DNA of 64,000 nt from Pengzhenrongella sp031582905 (GTDB taxonomy: Bacteria; Actinomycetota; Actinomycetes; Actinomycetales; Cellulomonadaceae): NCBI RefSeq assembly GCF_031582905.1, contig NZ_CP133990.1, forward strand, positions 806,001 to 870,000. The letters run 5' to 3'. Positions 56,102-63,890 of this stretch are shown in pieces. The position numbers were made by a program, and so were the translations under genes. The notes under the pieces are model-generated. The model did not search any database, was not told the DNA's origin, and saw only the letters and a program-made list of their open reading frames with translations. Each line of letters starts with the position of its first letter. Positions within the stretch are counted from its first letter, which is position 1.

Positions 56102-57312
56102 CGGGCCGAGTTGACCCGCACTATCTTGGCGGCCGCGGCCACGAGCGCCTCGACCCGATCGTCGCCCTCCGGCAACGCTTCGGAGAGGGCAGCGCGGACG
56201 ATCGAGCCGAGGTCCAACTGGTCCACCCGCTCGCTTCGCAAGACACGGTCGATCAGCCGACCGAATGCTACGAGACGGTCCTTTCCTCCCCGTTGATGCG
56301 CACTGCGCGCCTCGTCCGTGGCGCGGTCCAGTAACGCGCCCGCCCCACCCGCGCCGATCAGGTGGACGACGTCGACCTTGTCGATGAGCTTTGAGTTTCG
56401 CGCGATCCCGAGCATGAACATCTTCTGCCCGTTCTGGAGGCGGGGCCAGGCAACCTCAAGCACTTCATCTGCGATCGCCGCGAGGGCGGCGCCACTTTCC
56501 AGCGCACGAAGGCCCGCCGCGGCGCAGACGCGTCCGGCGTCCTGCCCCGTTAGAACTGCGAAGAGTGCCTGGATTGCCGTCGGCTGCTCCATGATGTGAG
56601 GCTCGAGGTCCGTGATCTTGACGTCGAGCGGACGCCCACGAGCGAGGCGGAGTAGGTCTTTCCCCGTGTCGCGGGCCCCGAACTCGCCAGTGCTCCCACG
56701 GTGCTCGTCGCCGCGTGCCGCGTCGGGAGTCTCGCGAGGCGGCTTCGACGCCGAGCCGACAGCTGCCTCCGGGATTGCTCGATCGACGGAGGGAGAAGTC
56801 AGTCGATCAACGGGCGCCGCTTCCGGGAGGGGCTTCGGAGCCTCGTCGAGTGGGGGTGGCGTCGCCGACGCTTGACGAAGCCGATAGGCGCGCTGGGCTC
56901 CGTCGCCGATGACCCGGACGTCGGGACGGGACTCGAGCGCTGCTCTGGCCTTCTTCCATGCGGAACGCGCGTCCACGGCGTTGATGCCTGCGGCCGTGAG
57001 CGACTCGATCAGTTGCCGAGACGTGCGAGCGCGCTCCTGGGCGACCATAAGGGCAGCGAAGACCTCCGACGGGTCGGCGACGAGCAACCGCTGGACCTCG
57101 TCCGGCTCCGTCGCAAGCCGGTGTTGCAGCCCGCCGGCGACCATGCCGAAGAAGCGGCCGCCGTCCGCGGAAATCCCGCCCGGCCGGACCTCCTCCTCCG
57201 TTCCGTCCGGCCACCTGACGAGCCAGGCGCCACCGCGCTCGGACACGACCTCGCCGATCCGACGAACGGCCCGGTCGGGGCCCCGTTCGACCATCACGCG
57301 CTCGCGATTCAC
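56038..57312 (-). CDS. Tudor-like plus winged-helix protein of the Hsp70 operon
   Basis: About 424 aa (GTG 57312; ATG 57294 possible). The N-terminus has a small beta-barrel-like segment, RRIGEVVSERGGAWLVRWPDGTEEEV, as in Tudor/chromo-type readers. A winged-helix-like region follows near 85-150 (SRQLIESLTAAGINAVDARSAWKKARAALESRPDV...AYRLRQ). Then a Pro-rich linker and a C-terminal all-helical domain (260-424, LARGRPLDVKITDLEPHIME...QALFAVLTG) lead to the end. I know no family with this layout. First gene of the three-gene minus-strand operon and divergent from the NERD helicase across 175 bp. Confidence 0.65.
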   Translation of the reverse strand: MNRERVMVERGPDRAVRRIGEVVSERGGAWLVRWPDGTEEEVRPGGISADGGRFFGMVAGGLQHRLATEPDEVQRLLVADPSEVFAALMVAQERARTSRQLIESLTAAGINAVDARSAWKKARAALESRPDVRVIGDGAQRAYRLRQASATPPPLDEAPKPLPEAAPVDRLTSPSVDRAIPEAAVGSASKPPRETPDAARGDEHRGSTGEFGARDTGKDLLRLARGRPLDVKITDLEPHIMEQPTAIQALFAVLTGQDAGRVCAAAGLRALESGAALAAIADEVLEVAWPRLQNGQKMFMLGIARNSKLIDKVDVVHLIGAGGAGALLDRATDEARSAHQRGGKDRLVAFGRLIDRVLRSERVDQLDLGSIVRAALSEALPEGDDRVEALVAAAAKIVRVNSARWSSLPVSDRDKLIRRSAALP

Positions 57313-57487
57313 AGCCGGGACTCTACCGATCGCGGCTGCACCACCAGGACTGTGCTCGCGGCACGTCACGGCGACGCCTGGGTGGGGACGGTGTCCGTAA
57401 GCCCGCGAAGGCGGTGCCGTGAGACGGCGGGCGGAACAGCGCGAGCGGTCGCTCGCGCCGAGCTCCTTTTCCGCTACACATGGACTC

Positions 57488-59173
57488 GTGCCGCGCCTCT
57501 TCCCCGAACACCCGCGCTTCCCCGCCGATTACGGTGCCGAGCGAGCCGTTTGGCAAGCGCTCCACGATCAGTTGCCCGATGACGCTGCTCTCTTCGCCGG
57601 TCGGCGGCTTCTCGCCAACGGGGAGGAGCGCGAGCTCGACCTGGTCGTCGCATGGCCGGGCGTCGGCATCGCGACGATAGAGGTCAAGGGTGGCCACATC
57701 ACCCACGAGGCCGGCGCGTGGTTTCAGGGAAGTGGGTCGAACCGACACCGGATCTCTCCGGTTGAGCAGGTCCAGGATGCGCGGCACCTCCTGACGACGA
57801 TGCTGAGCCGACGGCGCCTTGCCGCCGCCTACGCACGCACTGCGCACCTCGTCTCCTTTCCCCAGTTTCGCGTGCCCCGGGATTGGGAGATTGCCGAGGC
57901 GCCGCGGGAAATCGTCATCGACCGCGACGACCTTCCGACGGCCGCGCAGCGTGTCAAGCACGCCATCGAGCATCAAGGCGCCGGACATCGGCCTCTCGAC
58001 ACGCCCGCGCTCGAGGGGCTCGTCGACCTCCTGGCCGGCACCATGCCGACGCAACTGGAACTGCTGTCGGAGGCAGCAGCGCACGAGGACCGGGTCGAGC
58101 AGCTCACGCGGGACCAGGCGCGCATTCTCGACATGCTCCGTGACCACCCCCGGCTCCGTGTCATCGGCGGGGCGGGCAGCGGAAAGACTTGGTTAGCTCT
58201 CGAGCAGGCGCGGCGTCGGGCCAAGGCCGGCGAGCGCGTAGCACTCCTCTGCTACTCACGCGGCCTAGCTCGTTACCTCGAGCGAGTGACAGAAAATTGG
58301 CCGCGTCACCAGCGACCCGCGTACGTTGGGTTGTTCCACGACCTGCCGAGGAACTGGGGCGCCGAGGCAGGGGCCGACGACGACTCCGACTACTGGGAGA
58401 TTCGGCTGCCCGCCATGCTTGGTAAGCTCGCCGCCGGACGCTCCCGATCCGAACTATTCGATAGCGTTGTCGTCGACGAAGCGCAGGACTTCGGTGAGCA
58501 GTGGTGGATCTCGCTCATGCAGTGCCTACGCGACCCGCACCACGGTGGCCTCTTCGTGTTCATGGACGAGGCGCAGCAAGTGTTCGGCCGGAGCGGCGCC
58601 GTCCCGATCGCCGCCCCGCCGATCGTGCTCGACGAGAATCTGCGGTCCACCAAGCAAATCGCCCAGGTCTTCGGTGCCTTCACCGACGACCACGTCCGAC
58701 CGCGCGGTGGCGCCGGGCCTCGCGTGCGGCTCGTCGAGGCTTCTCCCAACGAGACGATCCGCGCGGGCGATAGCGCAGTCGAGGCCCTGCTCGACGAGGG
58801 GTGGCGACCCGGCCAGATCGCGCTCCTGACGACCGGGACGCGGCACGAGGCTCAGCGGATCGCCGTGGAGCACTCGAGCCATCAGGCCTACTGGGGCGCC
58901 TTCTTCGACGAGACGGACGTCTTCTATGGCCATGTCCTGGGCTTCAAGGGCTTGGAGCGCACAGTCGTCGTGCTTGTCGTCAACGGCTTCCGCGACGAGG
59001 AGCGCGCCCGCAAGCTGCTCTACACCGGGCTGTCGCGAGCGAGGGTGCTCTTGGTCGTGGTCGGACCGCGCCAGGAGATCGAGCGGCTGGGCGGCCCGGC
59101 CGTGGTGCGCCGCCTCCGTGATGCGGAGGAGTGGCCGCTGCAGGACGAGGACCACGCCGACAACGAGGCGTAA
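57488..59173 (+). CDS. NERD nuclease-like domain fused to UvrD/Rep-type helicase
   Basis: About 561 aa from GTG 57488 (VPRLFPEHPRFP; the open frame extends to 57419). The N-terminal NERD domain (15-115) has GAERAVWQAL, ERELDLVVAWPGVGIATIEVKGG and the Asp, Glu-x-Lys residues of a PD-(D/E)xK-like fold. The helicase part shows Walker A LRVIGGAGSGKTWLALE (near 227), DSVVVDEAQDFGEQWW (near 330), FVFMDEAQQVFG, the HVLGFKGLERTVVVL motif V region and LLYTGLSRARVLLVVVG (motif VI). The 1B/2B insertions are minimal, so it is a short SF1A helicase. It forms a divergent pair with the Hsp70 operon. Confidence 0.9.
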   Translation: MPRLFPEHPRFPADYGAERAVWQALHDQLPDDAALFAGRRLLANGEERELDLVVAWPGVGIATIEVKGGHITHEAGAWFQGSGSNRHRISPVEQVQDARHLLTTMLSRRRLAAAYARTAHLVSFPQFRVPRDWEIAEAPREIVIDRDDLPTAAQRVKHAIEHQGAGHRPLDTPALEGLVDLLAGTMPTQLELLSEAAAHEDRVEQLTRDQARILDMLRDHPRLRVIGGAGSGKTWLALEQARRRAKAGERVALLCYSRGLARYLERVTENWPRHQRPAYVGLFHDLPRNWGAEAGADDDSDYWEIRLPAMLGKLAAGRSRSELFDSVVVDEAQDFGEQWWISLMQCLRDPHHGGLFVFMDEAQQVFGRSGAVPIAAPPIVLDENLRSTKQIAQVFGAFTDDHVRPRGGAGPRVRLVEASPNETIRAGDSAVEALLDEGWRPGQIALLTTGTRHEAQRIAVEHSSHQAYWGAFFDETDVFYGHVLGFKGLERTVVVLVVNGFRDEERARKLLYTGLSRARVLLVVVGPRQEIERLGGPAVVRRLRDAEEWPLQDEDHADNEA

Positions 59174-59842
59174 CGGGCATCGTGTGGCGCGCTCGCGTAG
59201 GGAGAGGCAAGCCCGCCGGACCGGGGCAGCGGGGCGCCGACGGAGGCCCCGCGGCGCATGCCGACGCCCTCACCGCGACGCGGCTGGACCTGGGCAACCC
59301 TGACCTGCCGCCCAGGGCCCAAGGAACTGCACCGGGTTCTACGGTCATAGCCCGCTGATTCAAGAGCGGCTGGCGCGTCGCCCAGTTGGAGGCCGAGTGG
59401 TCTAGGCTCCCTTTCGGCCCGACGCGGTGAGCCGCACGTGCCGAGCCGCGGCGTAGGCGGGAGCCAGCCTCGACTACGGTTCGGCGGGGCGGCACGGGTG
59501 TTGACCGCGTCAACGGACGAGCCGATCGAGCCACACCGAACCCGTCGGTAGGCCCGTATTCCCGCTGGTCAGGGCTTCGAGAGGCGTGGTGCAGGACGAC
59601 TCCAGCGGATTCGATTCCCGCCAACTCGACGCCACAGGGCCCACGAGATACCGGCCGATGCAGGCGACGGCGGCGGTGACGATGTTGCTGGCCGCGCGAG
59701 CAAGGCGAAGCGAACCGCTCTGGCTCTCCGAGGGAGCCACCCGGTCGACCGCCTGCTCGCTGAAGGCCTCCACCGGTTTCGGCTGAGGCCTTCAGTAGTG
59801 ACGAGTAGTGCGGTGTGCCAGCTGCCCCGTCAGCAAAGGCTG
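59174..59842. other. Island-chromosome junction region without genes
   Basis: 669 bp between the NERD helicase and the ABC permease gene. Frames here are short and unlike known proteins. It includes the proposed attR (59605-59627). GAGTGGTCTAGGC near 59394 recalls a tRNA D-arm, but no tRNA can be folded. Confidence 0.5.
59605..59627 (+). other. Proposed attR: imperfect copy of the ssrA 3' end
   Basis: Matches 7040-7062 at 21 of 23 positions, including the uninterrupted TTCGATTCCCGCCA. Direct orientation and position at the change from defence genes to an ordinary operon fit the far junction of a tmRNA-targeting island. The two mismatches suggest either decay since integration or that a different ssrA allele was targeted. 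Confidence 0.6.
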
Positions 59843-60736
59843 TCACGCGTCCCGGCGGCGCAGGCTCACGGCCCCCGCGACGAGAGGGACGACGGCGTAC
59901 AGAGCGATGGTGACGAGCCCCTCCTGAGCGCTGAGGGCGACCCCCTGCACGGAGGTGCCGCTCGCGGCGATGAAGGCCGAGGAGGCGGGCAGCGGCAGGT
60001 AGCTGACGAGGGTCTCGACCCAGTCCAGGCTGATGAAGCTCAGCAGCCCGGGGAGGACGAGCAGGACGGTCAGCGCGAGGGTGACCGTGGCCGCGGTGGA
60101 CCGCAGCAGGGTGCCGAGGCCGAGCGAGAAGAGTGCGGCGGCGACGAGGAAGTAGACCGTGCCGCCGAGCACCCGCCAGGTGGCGGCATCGTCCAGGGCG
60201 GGGACGAGGTCGTACTCCGACAGAGCGGGCATGGTCACGAGGTAGGCCAGGACCGCGCCGATGAGCGTGACCGCGGTGGTGAGCACGACGAGGGCGATCC
60301 CCTTGGCCGCCAGGACGGGCAGGCGGGCGGGGACGGCGGCGAAGGTGGAGCGGATCATGCCGGTGGAGTACTCGCCGGTGATGAACAGCGCGCCGAGGAC
60401 GGCGATGGTGAGCATGGCGATCTGGAAGCCGCCGGAGATCACCTCGGCACCGTGCATCTCCGCCAGGGCAGGTGCCATGACCGGGTCGTCGGCCATCGCG
60501 CCCAGGGAGCTCGCGGCGGCCAGGGAGATCAGGGTCATGAGCGCGGCGGTGACGCCCAGGGTCCACCACGTCGAGCGCAGCGAGAGCAGCTTGATCCACT
60601 CCCCGCGCATGACGCCGGCGAACGTGCTGTGGGGCGTGCCGTCGGCAGGGGCGACGGTCGAGGCGGTGCCGGCGATGCCGGCGATGCCGGCGGTGCCGGC
60701 GGTGACCTCTGGCGAGGTCGTGGCGAGCGTGCTCAT
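59843..60736 (-). CDS. ABC-2 type transporter permease
   Basis: 297 aa with six predicted TM helices, starting with MRGEWIKLLSLRSTWWTLGVTA and including the conserved FITGEYSTGMIRSTFAAVPAR segment. The N-terminal 30 residues are a low-complexity GTAGIAGIAGTAS stretch made by 9-bp DNA repeats near 60670-60705. It ends with SLRRRDA. Its ATG overlaps the stop of the ATPase gene. Substrate unknown; such systems usually export drugs, peptides or lipids. Confidence 0.93.
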   Translation of the reverse strand: MSTLATTSPEVTAGTAGIAGIAGTASTVAPADGTPHSTFAGVMRGEWIKLLSLRSTWWTLGVTAALMTLISLAAASSLGAMADDPVMAPALAEMHGAEVISGGFQIAMLTIAVLGALFITGEYSTGMIRSTFAAVPARLPVLAAKGIALVVLTTAVTLIGAVLAYLVTMPALSEYDLVPALDDAATWRVLGGTVYFLVAAALFSLGLGTLLRSTAATVTLALTVLLVLPGLLSFISLDWVETLVSYLPLPASSAFIAASGTSVQGVALSAQEGLVTIALYAVVPLVAGAVSLRRRDA

Positions 60737-61670
60737 CGGTCCTGACCCTTCACGGCGGTGGTGGCGGTGGGCTCGGAGCGGTACTCGACCGCGTCCTGGG
60801 TGAGGCTCATGTAGGCCTCCTCGAGGCTGGCGCTGCGGGGGGCCAGCTCGTGCAGCAGCAGGCCGTGGGCGAAGGCGAGCTCGCCCACGTGGTCGGCCGT
60901 CACGCCGCGGACCTCGAGCGTGCTGGGCCCGGGGAGGTGACGGCGGCGCCCTGGGCGGTGAGCAGCGCCGCGAGCTCGGTGGCGCGCGGGGACCGGACGC
61001 GCACGCCCCCGCCGGAGACGGAGTCGATGACGTCCTGGACGGGGCCGGCGGTGATGATGCGGCCCCGCCCGATGACCAGGAGATGGTCGGCGGTCTGCGC
61101 CATCTCGCTCATGAGGTGGGAGGACAGGAAGACGGTGCGGCCCTCGGCGGCCAGGCCCCGCACGAGCTGACGGACCCACTGCACGCCTTCGGGGTCGAGC
61201 CCGTTGACGGGCTCGTCGAGGATGAGCGTGCGGGGGTCGCCGAGCATCGCCGACGCGATCCCCAGGCGCTGGCCCATGCCGAGGGAGAACCCTCCGACGC
61301 GCCTGCCGGCCACCGTGTGCAGCCCGGTCATGTCGATGACCTCGTCCACCCGTGACGCCTTGATGTGGTGGGTGGCGGCCATGGTGCGCAGGTGGGACCG
61401 GGCGCTGCGCCCCGGGTGGACGGCCTTGGCGTCGAGCAGCGCGCCGACCTCGCGCAGCGGGGAGCGGTGGTGACCGTAGGGCTTGCCGTTGACGGTGACG
61501 CTGCCGGAGGTCGGCCGGTCCAGGCCCATGATCATGCGCATGGTGGTCGACTTGCCGGCGCCGTTGGGCCCGAGGAACCCGGTGACCGACCCCGGCGGGA
61601 TGGTGAAGCTGACGGTGTCCACGGCCGTCGTGTCGCCGTAGCGCTTGGTGAGCTCGCGTGCCTCGATCAT
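60733..61670 (-). CDS. ABC transporter ATP-binding protein (one frame break)
   Basis: About 312 aa from ATG 61670. Walker A LGPNGAGKSTTMRMI, signature FSLGMGQRLGIASAM, Walker B RTLILDEPVNGLDPEG and H-loop LSSHLMSEM are intact (DrrA/NatA type). Near 60940 the frame changes: LTAQGAAVTSPGP continues as STLEVRGVTADHVGELAFAHG...ASLEEAYMSLTQDAVEYRS, the usual C-terminal helper domain. One base added beside GGGG repairs it. Partner of the permease that starts within its stop codon. Confidence 0.92.
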
Positions 61671-62716
61671 GACCGGTGTCCTTCGGGGTGGGGGTGGGTG
61701 TCGCGGCGGGCCTGCTGGTCCTCCTCGGCGGCGTGACCGCCGAGCGGGGTGGATGCGGACGACGACGCTGCCGCGCTTGCGGCCGGTGTCGGTGAGCCGG
61801 TGGGCGGTGGCGATGTCATCCAGGTCGACGGTCGCCTCGCGGACGGGCTGGAGGTGCCCGGCGTCGGCGAGGTCCATGAGGTGGGCGAGGTCGTCGGCGA
61901 GGTACGGCCCGGGGGTGACGACGACGCGGTGACCGGAGCGGCGGGTGTGCCAACCGGCGGTCAGCAGGCCGGCGAGGTCGGCGACGACGAGCAGGAGGGC
62001 GCCGCCCGGCGTGAGCAGGTGCCGGGCGCGGGGGTAGGGGAGGTTGCCCACGCAGTCGACGACGACGTCGTACCGGCCGGGCGCGGCCGTGACGTCCTGC
62101 CTCGTGTGGTCGACGACGCGGTCGGCGCCGAGCCGGGTCACCAGGTCGGCGTTGCGACCGCCGCAGACCGCGGTGACGTGTGCGCCCGCGTGCTTGGCGA
62201 GCTGGACCATCGCGGTGCCGACGGCGCCCGAGGCGCCGTTGACGAGGACCGTGGCCCCCCGTCGCAGGTCGACCTGCTTGAGGTAGGCGCGGGCGGTGAT
62301 CCCGCCGAAGACGAGGGTGACGGCGTCCTCGACGTCCATCGCGACCGGCTTGAGCGCGATCGCGCCGCCCTGAGGCACCACGGCGTACTCGGCGTGCCCA
62401 CCGAACCGGGCGCCGAGCATCGCGACGACGTCGTCGCCGGGCGTGAAGCGGGTGACGGCCGCCCCGACCGCGGCGACGGTCCCGGCGGCGTCCATGCCGA
62501 GCACGGGGCGCCGGGGTCGGCGCACCCCCAGCGTGAGCACGCTGGGAAGCCACAGGCCGGCCGGCACGTCCAGCGCGCGCGCCCGGCGGTCGGCGGTGCT
62601 GACGGTGCTGGCCCGGACCTGGATGAGGACGTCGTCGTCACCGACGACCGGCAGGGGGACGTCCTCGACGTGGACCACGTCGGGGGCCCGAACCGGTGGT
62701 GGACCGCGGCCCTCAT
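61667..62716 (-). CDS. Quinone-oxidoreductase-like NADP-dependent alcohol dehydrogenase (two frame breaks)
   Basis: About 350 aa, medium-chain dehydrogenase without structural zinc. It starts MRAAVHHRFGPP at ATG 62716, then changes frame in a C run near 62683 to DVVHVEDVPLPVVGDDDVLIQV. The Rossmann part shows VLVNGASGAVGTAMVQLAKHAGAHVTAVC and ADRVVDHTRQDV. Near 61748 a missing base makes the frame run into the ABC ATPase. Correcting it gives GGHAAEEDQQARRDTH and a TGA overlapping the next ATG. The apparent dehydrogenase-ATPase fusion is therefore an artefact. Substrate unknown. Confidence 0.85.
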
Positions 62717-63474
62717 CGGGGCACCGCCACGGCCGGCGCGCCACGGAGGGCAGGGGCGGTGAGGATCGGGACAGGCCGGAAGCCCTTGACCATGAGGTAG
62801 ACGCCGAGGCTGAGCTCCCAGAAGAAGATCCCCGGCAGGGCGATCGCGCTGAGCACGCTGAGCTGCTCGTTGACCCCGAACATGGTGAGCAGGTTCGCGA
62901 CGAGCAGGAGCGGGGCGCCGACCAGCCCCAGGAGCGGGATGACGCGCGGCACCAGCCCGGACCGGTACATCAGCGGCGCCAGCACGAGGGCGTTGGCGAC
63001 CGCCATGCCCGGCCCGAGCAGGAAGGCCCAGTCGTGCACCGCGATGAGCCCGCTCGCCACGGCGACCTGCGCCCCGGGGTCGTCCACCCCGGCATCCCCG
63101 GCGGCCTGCTGACGGAGGGTCACGACCGCCAGCGTCGTCAGGATCGCCGTGAACAGCACCGAGGCCTCGATCAGGCGGGTGGCGACGAAGCCGAGCGCGA
63201 GCGTGCGGTTCTGCCGCTTCACGACGGGGTACAGGACGACCGCCGTGCCGACGCAGGCCAGGATGTTGACGATGTCGAGGACCGCGGCGAGGACGATCCG
63301 GTCGTCGACGCCCGCGCCGAGGACGTACGTCGGGTCCAGGGCAGGGCCGGTCAGGAGCGCGGCGGGGATGGAGCTGAGGAACGTCAGGACGTACAGGGCG
63401 CCACCCAGGAAGGCGGTCCGCCGCAGGAGGTCCGGCGAGGGAGGTGCCGGCAGCGCCGGCGCGTGCGTGGTCAT
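62713..63474 (-). CDS. DUF4386 family integral membrane protein
   Basis: 253 aa, six to seven TM helices. The family pattern LLRRTAFLGGALYVLTFLSSIPAALL, then VNILACVGTAVVLYPVVKRQNRTLALGFVATRLIEASVLFTAI and VHDWAFLLGPG...MYRSGLVPRVIPLLGLVGAPLLL, is clear. Function unknown. Its stop overlaps the dehydrogenase ATG. ATG 63474 lies directly after the preceding stop; the longer open frame upstream is a shadow of the neighbouring gene. Confidence 0.92.
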   Translation of the reverse strand: MTTHAPALPAPPSPDLLRRTAFLGGALYVLTFLSSIPAALLTGPALDPTYVLGAGVDDRIVLAAVLDIVNILACVGTAVVLYPVVKRQNRTLALGFVATRLIEASVLFTAILTTLAVVTLRQQAAGDAGVDDPGAQVAVASGLIAVHDWAFLLGPGMAVANALVLAPLMYRSGLVPRVIPLLGLVGAPLLLVANLLTMFGVNEQLSVLSAIALPGIFFWELSLGVYLMVKGFRPVPILTAPALRGAPAVAVPR

Positions 63475-63475
63475 G

Positions 63476-63772
63476 TCAGTGCCCTTCGGCGTGGGTGGAG
63501 GAGGTGGCCGGTGACGCGGGTGCGTCGTCGTGCTCGGCGGTGACCTGGGTGACGGAGACGATCGGCAGGCCGACGTCACGCACCTTCTGCAGCAGCCCGT
63601 GCAGCGCGGCCTGATCGGGGACGGCGCCCCGGATGGTGGTCGTGCCGTCGTCGGTGCTGACGACGTCCAGGCCGTCGAACCAGGCCGACCAGCGGGCTTC
63701 GAGGCGGCCCCGGACACGGATGGCGTAGGTCGGGTCGCCGGGGTGGCCGGTGGGTGCGGATGAGGAGGTCAT
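63476..63772 (-). CDS. Small conserved protein of the DUF4386 operon
   Basis: 98 aa: YAIRVRGRLEARWSAWFDGLDVVSTDDGTTTIRGAVPDQAALHGLLQKVRDVGLPIVSVTQV, a beta-alpha-beta-beta-alpha-beta-like small domain often encoded next to LuxR/DUF4386 operons in actinobacteria. Function unknown. First gene of the five-gene operon ending with the ABC permease. Confidence 0.82.
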   Translation of the reverse strand: MTSSSAPTGHPGDPTYAIRVRGRLEARWSAWFDGLDVVSTDDGTTTIRGAVPDQAALHGLLQKVRDVGLPIVSVTQVTAEHDDAPASPATSSTHAEGH

Positions 63773-63834
63773 GACGCCCTTCCTGCCTGCGTGGTGCGGT
63801 GTGCTCGCACGCTAGGAAGGAGGTGGGTGAGGGC

Positions 63835-63868
63835 GGATCACCACCCTTGGTGATCCTGTGGGTGATCC
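63835..63868. promoter_or_regulatory. Palindrome plus third half-site upstream of the operon
   Basis: GGATCACC (63835-63842), six bases, GGTGATCC (63849-63856), four bases, and another GGTGATCC (63861-63868). Three half-sites of an 8-bp inverted/direct repeat lie in the gap between the regulator's stop and the start of the DUF4386 operon. They are a likely binding site for the LuxR-type regulator encoded next door, or part of its terminator. Confidence 0.6.
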
Positions 63869-63890
63869 TCGAGGGCGCGCTCGCGGCGTC

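Larger units (their letters stand above)
7040..59627. mobile_element. 52.6-kb genomic island (decayed ICE plus defence island) in ssrA
   Basis: The left border is the 3' end of ssrA followed at once by a tyrosine integrase, the hallmark of tmRNA-targeting elements. The right border is proposed at 59605-59627, where 21 of 23 bases of the tmRNA 3' end recur in the same orientation. Between the borders are integrase, excisionase-like HTH, SSB, DUF4913, conjugation-type ATPases, three IS families and then continuous restriction/defence genes. Outside them, genes are ordinary chromosomal ones. No relaxase, replication initiator or full mating-pore set was recognised, so the element probably no longer transfers by itself. 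The right border is the less certain of the two because the repeat is imperfect. Confidence 0.75.

Noticed and set aside
59380..59460. tRNA-Ser/Leu-like fragment near GAGTGGTCTAGGC
   Set aside because: No cloverleaf can be completed; at most a degraded fragment near the island border.
7000..59700. CRISPR array or cas genes (prompted by the Cas4-like nuclease)
   Set aside because: No regularly spaced direct repeats and no other cas family were noticed; the Cas4-like protein is coupled to a helicase instead.
60900..62744. A single frame apparently fusing an alcohol dehydrogenase to an ABC ATPase
   Set aside because: Both ends of the dehydrogenase are out of frame by one base. Correcting them gives a normal start (MRAAVHHRFGP) and a stop overlapping the ATPase ATG, so the fusion is an indel artefact.
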